From: Raphanus sativus
Lineage: Eukaryota; Streptophyta; Magnoliopsida; Brassicales; Brassicaceae
Reading direction: 5' to 3'
DNA length: 64,000 nt
NCBI RefSeq assembly: GCF_000801105.2
Contig: NC_079514.1
Span: 4,960,001-5,024,000, forward strand
Part shown: positions 1-10,132 of the stretch, in pieces
How the letters are laid out: each line of letters starts with the position of its first letter
Numbering within the stretch: the first letter of the stretch is position 1
Notes under the pieces: model-generated
Told to the model about the DNA's origin: nothing
The model's database searches: none
What the model saw: the letters and a program-made list of their open reading frames with translations, nothing else
Program-made: the position numbers and the translations under genes

Positions 1-3000
1 TGGTGTAACAAGAGGGAGGATGGATTAATTTGTAAAAAGCTGGATCGAGTATTGATGAATGATGTTGCTCTGCATGGGTTGGGAAGAGCATATAGTGTAT
101 TTGAATCAGGAGGTTGCTCTGATCACCTCAGATGCAGGATCCAATTCGATAATGAAGAGATACAGAAGAAGAGAAGGCCTTTTAAATTTACAAATGTGAT
201 AGCTACGATGAAGGAGTTCCTGCCGACAGTTGAGGGATACTGGAGAGAGACTGATAAACTTTTTCACTCAACCTCAGCTATGTACAGACTTGGGAAGAAA
301 CTTAAAGATCTCAAACCGGTGATGCGGTCTTTGAGTAAGGATAAGTTGGGACATCTTCATAAGAAGACAAAGGATTCATTGGAGAGTCTTTGTGAAAGAC
401 AGAAAGAAACATTGTCAAATCCATCCACAGAGGCAGTGAGAAGGGAATGTGAAGCGTTGGAGAAGTGGCAGAAGTTAGCTGATATAGAGGAGGAAGTATA
501 TAAGCAGAAGTCAAAAATGCATTGGTTAGAGGTGGGGGATGGAAACAACAGATTCTTTCATAATGCTGCAAAGATAAGAGAAGTGATAAATGCTATTCGA
601 GAGGTGCTTTGTCCAGATGGGAGTATTGCCACAAAGGAGGAAGATATTAAAAGAGAAGCTGAGCGGTTCTTTACAGAGCTACTTACCTTTAAACCAAATG
701 ATTATGAGATGCCTAAGGTGGAGTATCTTCAGGAGATTCTTGGATTCCGCTGTAGTGAAGTAGAGCAAGAGAATCTTATTAAGGAAGTCACAGCGGAGGA
801 AATAAAAGAAGTTGTATTCAAGATGCCATCGAATAAATCCCCGGGACCTGATGGCTATACTACAGAATTTTTTAAAGCAGCTTGGCCAATACTTGGGAAT
901 GATGTGGTGGTAGCAGTGCAGTCATTCTTTATTAAAGGTTTTCTTCCTAAAGGTATCAACTCTACTATCTTAGCTTTGATACCTAAGAAGAAAATAGCTA
1001 AGGAAATGAAAGACTATAGGCCAATATCTTGTTGCAATGTGCTATACAAGATAATATCAAAGCTGTTAGCCAATCGCCTCAAAGGGATTATGCCTAAGTT
1101 CATCTCTTCAAATCAGTCAGCTTTCGTTAAGGATAGGTTGTTGATGGAGAATCTATTGTTAGCTACTGAATTAGTTAAAGACTATCACAAGAGTGAGATA
1201 TCTCCGAGATGCGCCATGAAGATAGACATATCTAAAGCGTTTGATTCAGTCCAGTGGCCATTTCTCCTCGCCACATTAGAAGCTTTGGGGTTTCCTGCTA
1301 AGTACATACACTGGATCAGATTATGTATATCAACAGCGTCTTTTTCGGTGCAAGTGAATGGGGAGCTTGCGGGCTATTTTAATAGTGCTAGAGGGCTTCG
1401 TCAAGGTTGTGCTCTATCCCCTTCACTATTCGTAATATGTATGAATGTTCTGTCAAAGTTGTTGGATAAAGCGGCTGTTGATAGACTGGTGGGATATCAT
1501 CCAAGATGCAAGAATGCTCTCTTGACACATCTTTGCTTTGCGGATGATATTATGGTTTTCACAGATGGGCAGAAGAGGTCAGTAGAAGGAATTCTCCAGG
1601 TTTTTAATGACTTTGAAAAGCTTTCGGGTCTCAAGATCAGTTTGGAGAAATCGACTCTGTATATGGCTGGGATTTCTGTTGAGAACCAGAGTGCTATTCT
1701 TGAGAACTTCCCTTTTGAAGCAGGTCAATTGCCGGTCCGCTATCTGGGTTTGCCACTTCTCACAAGGAAAATGACAGTCTCAGATTACTTACCATTGATG
1801 GAGAAGATCAAGACCAGGATGTGTAATTGGAATGGGAGATTTTGTCATACGCAGGGAGACTCCAACTTCTTAAATCTGTCATCATGAGTTTGGCGAATTT
1901 CTGGTTTTCAGCGTTTAGACTTCCTCGGCAATGCATAAATGGGATTGAGAAATTATGTGCAGCATTCTTATGGTCAGGGCCTGAGTTGAATACGAGAAAA
2001 TCTAAAGTTAGCTGGAAGGAAGTAATGTAAGAAGGAGAAAGTGTTGTGGGGGTGTTAGGGATTTGAAGGAAGTAAATGAAGTATCCTGTCTCAAATTGAT
2101 ATGGAGAATTCTATCTGGACAGAATTCATTATGGGTGCAATGGATTCAGAAGAATTTGATCCGCAAAGGTTCTTTCTGGTCTGTTAAGGAGAACTCAACA
2201 ATAGGTTCTTGGATGTGGAAGAAAATACTTAAGACAAGAGATGCTGCTAAGGAGTTTCATCGTGTAGAAGTTAAAAATGGAGAGTCTACCTCCTTCTGGT
2301 ATGATCATTGGTGTACAATGGGGCGCTTAAAAGACTTGTTGGGAGAAAGAAGTTATATTGATATGGGTATACCAGAAACTTGGACAGTAGCAGAAGTAAT
2401 ACAGAAGCATAGGAGGAGAAGGCATCGTGTGGTAATTTTGAATTTAGTGGAGGAAGAAATTGAGAAACTGAAATCTAGAAGGTTGAAGTGTATGGATGTT
2501 GCAGTATGGAAAAACAGAGAAGAGAGATACAAACCAAATTTCTCATCAAAGAGTACTTGGCTGCTTGTTCGAAAGGAACACATATTGCAACGATGGAGTA
2601 AGTGTGTTTGGTTTAAGCATGCCACGCCTAAGTATTCTTTTCATGCCTGGACAGCGATGCTTGATAGACTATCAACATGTGATCGTATGCTGAAGTGGAA
2701 TCAAGCCATTGATCCTATATGCGTCTTGTGCAAGCAGGAAGGGGAGACAAGAAACCACTTGTTCTTCTCTTGTGCTTATTCAAGTTACATATGGCAGAAG
2801 TTGATTGGAGGGTTGCTTGGTACAAGATACACGGAGCGTTGGGAGGATATTATTGAGATAATGCTTGATCTTAGACAGGACCGGGTTAAGCTTTTCCTGA
2901 TAAGATATGCATTTCAGGCAGCAATTCATTCGATCTGGCGAGAGAGGAATTATAGAAGACATGGTGATAAACAGATTCCGCATATGCTGTTGGCTAAAGT

Positions 3001-3214
3001 GATTGACAAGAATGTGAGAAATAGACTGTCTACTATTCAGCGTCAAGGAGACAAGAAAATGGAGAAGGGATTACAAGTGTGGTTTGGAACTAGATAAAAT
3101 TTACGTTGTAGTTTTTATTTTTCATTAAGCTTCCTGTTACACTTGATGTACAAACGTTTTTTTGGATGAATAAAATTTACATTTATTCAAAAAAAAAAAA
3201 AAAAAAAAAAAAAA
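1..3214 (+). mobile_element. L1-type LINE (non-LTR retrotransposon), 5'-truncated by window edge, ORF2 broken
   Basis: The reading frame is open from base 1 and already lies in the end of an endonuclease domain (KLDRVL, then SDH near residue 40). A reverse transcriptase domain follows, with DYRPISCCNVLYKIISKLLANR, the SPGPDG motif and the catalytic FADD box at about 1540. The frame is lost near 1843 (one T fewer than in the second copy) and scrambled at 2023-2062. It resumes at 2063-3097 with the plant zf-RVT region (CVLCKQEGETRNHLFFSC). The element ends in an AATAAA-bearing 3' tail and a poly(A) run at 3189-3214, as expected for target-primed reverse transcription. The 5' end and target duplication are outside the window. 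The breaks are absent from the 23085 copy, so they may be sequencing errors rather than real mutations. Confidence 0.93.
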
Positions 3215-4249
3215 GTTCAGAATAAGTTTATATAATTGACTTATCATATCTATGCAACTATAATATTTGGTTATTAATGTTTTTCAGCAAGTATAATTAT
3301 TAAAATGTTTTAAGCTACTAGCTAGATTAATAAATTATACTCGAATAATTTATACTCGAATAATTTATACAACTATCTTTGGAAATTACTCCCAAAGAGG
3401 TTATCTATTTGTAAAATTATTAGACTTAATAATGTTTTCTCTGTATGTACATATGAATTCCTAAAACCATGTATATTGACGGATTTCTTTTTTAAAATAT
3501 CGTATTAGTTGATGAGTTTGAAAAGAAAAAAGACATTTAGATTTCCCTATAATTAAAAAAGGAGAAAATATCACATGGATGATTCGATGAAGATGTGGAA
3601 ACACAAGGAGCAAATATCACAAATCTCAGCGAGAGAGAGAAGGATGAAAAAATACAAACAATAGATAACGACAATATCTATAGTATACTGTATAAGAGAT
3701 TCGTATATTGGATGTTTACGATATAAACTCTGTGTTGTATGATACATATACAAAAAAGCCAGCCATAGACTGAAAGAAAAACGAGGAAGAGTTTTTTATA
3801 AACCAAACTATTTTTTACCAAAACATCCTAAGTTGTTCCAAGTTCATTTGGAGGAGAGGGACGTCGTGTACGTGCCTGAAGAGTATCTCCATATGAATCT
3901 GATCTAGTTACTATATATACAAACTAATGAAACTCTAAAGTACACAAATCCAGTAAACCTCCCCAAATTATTTTGGACCTAGTTTAGATAGGGCAATCCA
4001 AACAACTGAGATTTATGGTTTCAGAGTTTGTATCAATCTATCAAGCTCTTTTCTTTGGATGTTGTTCTTCAGAAAGCTTTTGCTTCTGTGAGTGAGTACT
4101 AGTAACAAATACCATACCAATGAAGAAATAGACGTCGAAGTTTTAATTTCACAAGATATATGTACATCGACTCTTTTGACACTTACATGAAAAATAACAA
4201 AAAAAAAGACGAGAAAAAAAAACTAAGAAGCATAAATAGGAAAAGGAGG
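1722..4249 (+). repeat. Long direct repeat, copy 1 (ends at N gap)
   Basis: This 2.53-kb segment covers the LINE 3' part plus about 1 kb of unique 3' flank. It reappears at 23085-25619 with only scattered homopolymer-type and short indels. The match stops exactly where the N run begins at 4250, while copy 2 continues without a break into the ARF9-like gene. That is the pattern of an unmerged contig overlap. Confidence 0.93.
3215..4249. other. Non-coding flank downstream of the LINE (duplicate of the ARF9 3' flank)
   Basis: AT-rich DNA with no convincing gene. It is the same sequence as 24579-25619, which lies downstream of the ARF9-like stop codon. A short direct repeat of ATTTATACTCGAATA occurs near 3335-3365. 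Confidence 0.7.
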
Positions 4250-4349
4250 NNNNNNNNNNNNNNNNNNNNNNNNNNNNNNNNNNNNNNNNNNNNNNNNNNN
4301 NNNNNNNNNNNNNNNNNNNNNNNNNNNNNNNNNNNNNNNNNNNNNNNNN
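4250..4349. other. Assembly gap (100 N)
   Basis: Exactly 100 Ns, the conventional length for a scaffold gap of unknown size. Sequence to the left duplicates 23085-25619. Sequence to the right is unrelated. Confidence 0.99.
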
Positions 4350-4832
4350 ATCTTCAAGTTCATTGGCCTAATGATCAAAGACTTAAAGGTTTTTACATCA
4401 AGTTTGGAATGCGATTCTCAAGACATTAATTTTTTTTTGAAAATGTTATGATGGAAAGTTTATAGGAAATTTTAGGATGTTGCAAACAAAATCGTTCCTT
4501 ATGGTCGTGTGCTGGAGAGTCATACCTATTGAAGATGTCATATAAAAATATCTTAAGTGAAATGAAAGCAAAACATGATTGACCCACAATATTAAATAAG
4601 AACCAAAGAAGAAAGAGGAGGATAGTTATTAGTAACTGAGAAATCATCACATGAGGGAGTAATTAATAGGGTTGAATTAAGGCTCTAAAAGAGACGCCGA
4701 ATTAGATTACAATCTCTCGTTGCGGATCTTATCTTCATCTACTTCTTTACTCATGTTTCCTCTTATATAATGACAATTTCGTAGCGTACTAATTAACTAA
4801 ACTTGAGATCAAAAGAAGAACAAGAAACTCTA
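4350..4832 (+). promoter_or_regulatory. Upstream region of the MLO gene
   Basis: No coding sequence is seen. It holds the presumed promoter and 5' leader of the MLO gene. A TATA-like stretch (CTTATATAATG) lies at about 4761-4771, some 65 bases before the ATG. The left part is truncated by the gap, so the promoter may be incomplete. Confidence 0.45.
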
Positions 4833-7800
4833 ATGGCAGGTAAGGAATATGAGAAGACTTTAGAGGAGACCTCTACGTGGGCAGTCGCTGTGGTCTGCTT
4901 CGTCTTAATAGTCATTTCGCTTGTTATTGAACATTTGATTCACAAATTTGGAACCGTAAGTCCCCATCGTTTAGATCTTCTTCTTGCTCATTAATCATGT
5001 TTCATGTTCTTGTTCTGCTTCCTACTCTGTTTCTGCGTTAGTTGTCACTTTGTTTTTATTACTTCTTCTTCCTTTTCCAGCTCTGTTTCAGTCCTCTTCT
5101 CTTATAACTCTATATGCTCTTTCTGTTTTTCCTTTTTAATGGCAGTGGCTCAAAAAGAAGCACAAGGGGAATCTTTATGAAGCTCTTGAAAAAGTTAAAG
5201 CTGGTAAAAATTGAAGAGAAATTAACTTTTTTGTTTTTGAGCAATTGAAGAGAAACTATGAGCAATAAAACATTATAATTCAACAAAAATAAAGTGATAC
5301 TCCCTCCGCTTCTTTTTGTATGATGTTTTAGAAAATATTTTTGTTTCAATTTGTATGATGTTTTGAAACTTTTATGTTAAACTGTTAAATTAACTGATTA
5401 AAATATTAAAATTAATGTATAGTTTTTGTTTTATTTGTTCAGAACAGCAATGATTAATTACTTTTTTTTGCTGTAGTCAATTGCTTTTAAGAATTTTTTT
5501 TATATTTATGTTTTATGCTAAAACATCATACAAAAAAAACAGAGGAAGTATTATTCTACCTATTTTATTTTTATTTTACTTTCAGTTACATATTTTTCAC
5601 CATTTTCACCATATTTGCTTTATAACATTTTGACATAAATGATTCATTGTGTTGGTTAAATTATACAATTTTTATATAGAAATTCTATAAGCTTTAGTAC
5701 TGATTATATTATGGTTAATTATAAGACTAATTGACCACCCCCCCCTAAAAAAATATTTAGCTACCCAGCGTATTTTTATTTTAACATAAATTTATTTTGT
5801 TATTGTAATCAGAGCTTATGCTGTTGGGATTCATATCACTACTCTTAACAGTAGCACAAACACCAATCTCAAGTTTCTGCATTCCAAAAAGCGTTGCATC
5901 ATCAATGCGTCCTTGCAGCGCTGCGGAAATAGCTAAAAAAGAAGCGGAAATGGCTAAAAAAGAAGCCGATAAACAAAAATCCACTGGAAAACTTCTCCTT
6001 GAGTTAGCTGAATCTTACATCCCTAGAAGAAGTTTAGCCACCAAAGGTTACAACGAATGCCCAAAGGTAAATATGTATATTCAAACGACCCTATGCCTGT
6101 TAATCATCCTCTCTAATTTTGACTGATGGGTTATCTCAGGGGAAAGTGCCTTTTGTATCTGCTTACGGAATCCACCAGCTGCATATATTCATTTTCGTGC
6201 TCGCATTGGTTCATGTTATCTACTGCATTGTTACTTATGCTTTGGGAAAGACCAAGGTAGCTACTTTTCTTGTGTGTTCTTCAGTGACTTGAAAATAAAA
6301 AAAATATTGTATTGGTCTTGTTTCTTGAGTATTGCAGATGAGGAAGTGGGAGAAGTGGGAGGACGAGACGAAGACAATAGAATATCAATATTCCAACGGT
6401 ATGTTTTATTAAATAAGAGATTTAAAGACCGAAGTTGTACGTAGGAAGTTTTAGGATGAATGCATTCTTATTATTATGCAGACCCTGAGAGGTTCAGGTT
6501 TGCGAGAGACACAACTTTCGGACGAAGACATCTCAATGCCTGGAGCAAGACTAGTGTTACGCTCTGGACTGTTTGTTTTTTCAGACAGTTCTTTGGATCT
6601 GTCACCAAAGTTGATTACTTGACTTTGCGGCATGGTTTCATCACGGTAGGGAATTTATATAACTTATCTTTTTCTTTTCTTTATCTACTGCTAAGTAGAA
6701 CAGTTATTATCAGACGTATAACATGAAAAATGCAAAACCGAAAAGAGCTAAAAGAATGTGTACACTTTTAATAGTACAACCATCAGTAACCACCATAACA
6801 AACTTAGTTATAACACTCCTAATAGTTGTCTCTAAAGAAAGTGATATAACTAACTAGGGACAATGTCCCACATTGGAAGAGATTATAAGTAGTATAAATT
6901 ACATTTTTGTGTTTAGGCGCGATTTGCTCCTGGGAGCGGGAGCGAAAAAATGCCATATGATTTCTGCAACTATATTCAGAGATCATTAGAAAAAGACTTC
7001 AAAACCGTTGTCGAGATCAGGTTTGGATCTATCTACTAGATTGCTTCTTATAGCCCAACTTGGAATTTTTTGTCTAAAATTTTGCTAACTTTATGCAGTC
7101 CCGTCATCTGGTTTGTAACTGTGCTATTCCTATTGACCAACTTAGATGGTAACTTTCGTTGCTTACTTCTCAAACACACAATATCTCTACATCACAAACC
7201 TGACATTAGTTTTTATTTAAAACAGGACTACATTCTTACCTCTGGTTACCATTCATTCCTCTGATAGTAAGAACCACAAACTATTGAACCGATAAATGGT
7301 TTCTCACTTACCGTCTTTCTCTAAAACAAATTAATGTAATCTGTAGGTGGTTCTAATAGTTGGAACAAAGCTTCAAGTGATTATAACCAAACTGGGTTTA
7401 AGAATCCAAGACAAAGGCGATGTGGTAAGAGGTGCCCCTCTGGTTCAGCCTGGTGATGATCTCTTCTGGTTTGACCAACCTGGCTACATACTTTTCCTTA
7501 TCCATTTGGTTCTTTTCACGGTACGATTCACCACCCGGTTTATCCTCTTTTGGTTTTTCTTTCTCCTTGATAATAAACCTATGAGTACTAAAATCCATTC
7601 ACTTTGCAGAATGCATTTCAACTTGCTTTCTTTGCATGGAGTTCTGTAAGAGATTCATCTCACTTTTTCCAAAAAACATTTTGAGCCATACTGTTTCTTA
7701 TATCATTAATTTTTGGTATTTGCAGTATGAATTCGGTCTCAGTAATTGTTTCCACAAAAAACCTCAAGATATAGCCATAAGAATTGTACTTGGGTAAGAT

Positions 7801-8396
7801 AACAATTACCATGACAGTTATTCCTGAAAAATAGGCGGGAAAAAACCGTTATTTAATTGACGAAAGCAACAACTTGCAGGCTTGTTGTACAGATACTTTG
7901 CAGCTATGTGACTCTTCCACTCTATGCTCTTGTCACTCAGGTAATAAAAAGGAATACTTTTAGTGAAATCCATTCAGGATTTTCGATATGTTCTTTGTTT
8001 TTTTTCTTTCTGACATTGTGTTTGATGAAATGTGTGTAGATGGGTACTAAGATGAAGCCAACGGTATTCAACGGAAGAGTATCCAAGATGCTAAAGAAGT
8101 GGCATCACAAAGCACAGGAGGAGACACAACACGGAAGACGCTCTGAATCAAACACACCTCACCCTAGCTGTCCAACTACACCAACTCATGGCTCATCTCC
8201 TATCCATCTTCTTCACAATTTCAACCACAGAAGCGTTGAAAGTTATCCTAATCCTCCTTCTCCCAATCATCATGACCACTATCAGTTTTATGATCCTGAG
8301 TCTCAACATAAAGCAGCTGAATCTTCCACACATCATTCTACTGCACATGAAAGTGCATCCGTGGAACTTCCTCCTAAACGACCAGCAAACGCTTAA
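4833..8396 (+). CDS. MLO2: MLO-family seven-transmembrane protein (clade V, MLO2-like), C-terminus altered
   Basis: Plasma-membrane MLO protein. In this clade, members act as powdery-mildew susceptibility factors and bind calmodulin. I read 14 exons, all with GT/AG ends: 4833-4955, 5146-5203, 5813-6066, 6140-6256, 6338-6398, 6482-6645, 6917-7020, 7099-7148, 7226-7266, 7347-7520, 7610-7645, 7726-7793, 7880-7940 and 8040-8396. The sum is 1668 nt, or 555 aa. Family landmarks are [17 protein letters not shown] at the N-terminus, [38 protein letters not shown] and the calmodulin-binding stretch [10 protein letters not shown] (W about residue 458). The ATG at 4833 follows a short leader. The end is odd: after SVELPP the protein reads KRPANA and stops, whereas another frame here reads TTSKRLKR, like the usual conserved tail. 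A frameshift near 8375 has probably removed the terminal (D/E)F(S/T)F-type motif. The MLO2 assignment rests on similarity and on the receptor-kinase neighbours. MLO6 or MLO12 is less likely. Confidence 0.9.
5300..5548. mobile_element. Stowaway-type MITE in MLO intron 2
   Basis: A 249-bp element begins CTCCCTCCGCTTC and ends with the imperfect inverted complement (GTTTTTTTTG...CAGAGGAAG). It is flanked by TA on both sides (5298-5299 and 5549-5550). TA target duplication and CTCCCTCCG-type termini are diagnostic of Tc1/mariner-derived Stowaway elements. It lies wholly inside intron 2 (5204-5812), so the coding exons are untouched. Confidence 0.8.
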
Positions 8397-8583
8397 AGAG
8401 ACGGAGATTCTTGATTTACACATTTTCATGTCCTGCAATTGATATATTGCCATAAGCACTTTTACACTACTACATGTATCATGTATCAGACCTTAACCAT
8501 CTATAAAGATGGATAATGTATTCTGGCCACCCTTATAATAAGGGTTCCTAAAATTTAAACATACATTTTGATTCTAACGTCCT

Positions 8584-8822
8584 GCTAGACCTCAGTGATG
8601 GTGATGTTGTTGATAGAGGCTTTAAACGTTCCTTGACATAAAAGCAAGCTGTTTCGGTTCTGGAGTGTTTCTACAATCTCGCTGCTGAGCATCGAGCACA
8701 TTGTAGCAACACTTGGCCTATAGTTAGTAGATTCTTGCACACACAAAACGCATTTCCTTATTTCTTTTCCAAAGACTTTGTCAAAAATCAAAGGATCTCG
8801 TTCCACATTGACCAAAGCCTAT
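8584..8822 (-). pseudogene. Tandem remnant of a receptor-kinase last exon
   Basis: The minus strand carries a decayed copy of the last exon of the S-domain receptor kinase next door (compare 13538-13302 and 9060-8986). It has the same intron acceptor followed by GCTTTGGTCAATGTGG. Recognisable peptides are [22 protein letters not shown] and KASINNITIT. Small deletions remove part of [10 protein letters not shown] and shift the frame around the PEAKQPAF position. The 3' flank is duplicated too: 8471-8520 resembles 8907-8950. A partial tandem duplication of the gene's 3' end is the likely origin. Confidence 0.75.
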
Positions 8823-9599
8823 AAAAACAGAGAAGCTCCTTAGAGCTGGAGAATCATCTCAATGATCGTACAATTTGTTATATCACAATAAACACTTTTA
8901 CAATACTACATGTTTGAGACCTTAACCATCTACAGAGATGGATGATGTATCTCTAATAAACATATATGTTTTGTTTCTGAGGGTTCTAACGTCCTGAAAC
9001 ATCAGTGATGGTGACATTGTTGATGGAGGCTTTAGGTTCACTGTTCTCGGAAGACTCAGCTTCTGGAGTAGGGGTGGGCATATAATCCGGACCCGATAAC
9101 CCGAACCGAACCCACACCGATAAAACCGGGTCGGATCGGGTTCGGATCTTGTAAAAAAACCGATTGGGGCTGAATTTTTGGTATAATGGGGTTTGGACCG
9201 GTTCGGGTTAAAACCCGGGATCCATTCGGGTTTTGAGTATACCCGACCAAATAACCCTAAGACACTACTTTCCCCATTTCCCCTCTTTCGATTAGGGATT
9301 TGATATCCAAAATATTCTAAAGATCTCAACTTTCTCTCTCGAAAAATCTTGTTCTCCCTAAATCCCGATACCCGAAATCGTTTCCTTAATCCAATCCTCT
9401 TCGTATCTACTTTCTGCAAATCGTGAACCCTAGAATATTGTTTCTTATATAAGCCTATGAGATGGAGAAAGAAGTCGATCAAACAAGTATTCATCTCCTA
9501 CCTCAATAGCACTCGCAGAGGTAGGTTTCTTGCTTCTTTGCACTTCAATTAGTTAGTATTAACTTCTTTTGTTTCGGTTTTGTAAGTGGCTTTGTATTT

Positions 9600-10050
9600 C
9601 AAGTATATCGGTTTTCTCTTTTAAATTGTTAGACAAGAACAGACATAATTATCTTATGTATGTTCTGTTTTTGTCCATGGCAATTATCAAGTGTTTTGTT
9701 TTTGATCAACTTGACAATTATCAACTGTTTTGCTCGTAACGATTACATACGGCCTTAAGGCTGTTCTGTTTTTGTTCGTTGATTGAATGAGGCTCTTTGA
9801 TAATTGTCAACTCTTTTTTGTATATGATTATTCTGTTTTAGAAACTTTCAACCGTTCATTACAGATTGTCTTATGGCTGTTCTGTTTTAGTTCGTGGTTT
9901 CAATTAGGCTCTTTGATAATTGTCAACTTATTTTTCTATATCTTTGTTCTGTTTTAGAAGCTTGCAACCGTTAATTATTTTTGGAATATGTTTGCTACTG
10001 TTCTTTAATTTAAATAGTTAGTCTTGTTAAATGTTGTTCACGTCTATTGT
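9600..10050. repeat. Imperfect tandem repeats in the hAT 5' leader
   Basis: Upstream of the transposase ATG, a motif of about 130 bp recurs roughly three times: TTCTGTTTT, then GGCTCTTTGATAATTGTCAAC, then TTCAACCGTT-like. It lies in the 5'-UTR/intron region of the transposon and has no coding capacity. Confidence 0.55.
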
Positions 10051-10132
10051 TTGAGTGATGATTTATTTTTCTATATTTGTATTGTGTCAGTGTTTCATGT
10101 CCTAATACTTGCTTCTGCTTTATTGCTTGTAG

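Noticed and set aside
4160..4429. Open frame running through the first N gap
   Set aside because: A third of it is Ns and it joins two unrelated contigs. It is an artefact.
7398..7598. Minus-strand frames within MLO exons
   Set aside because: Antisense shadows of the well-supported MLO coding exons.
8922..9494. 190-codon minus-strand frame
   Set aside because: It is read-through of the kinase C-terminus and the hAT end, not a separate gene.
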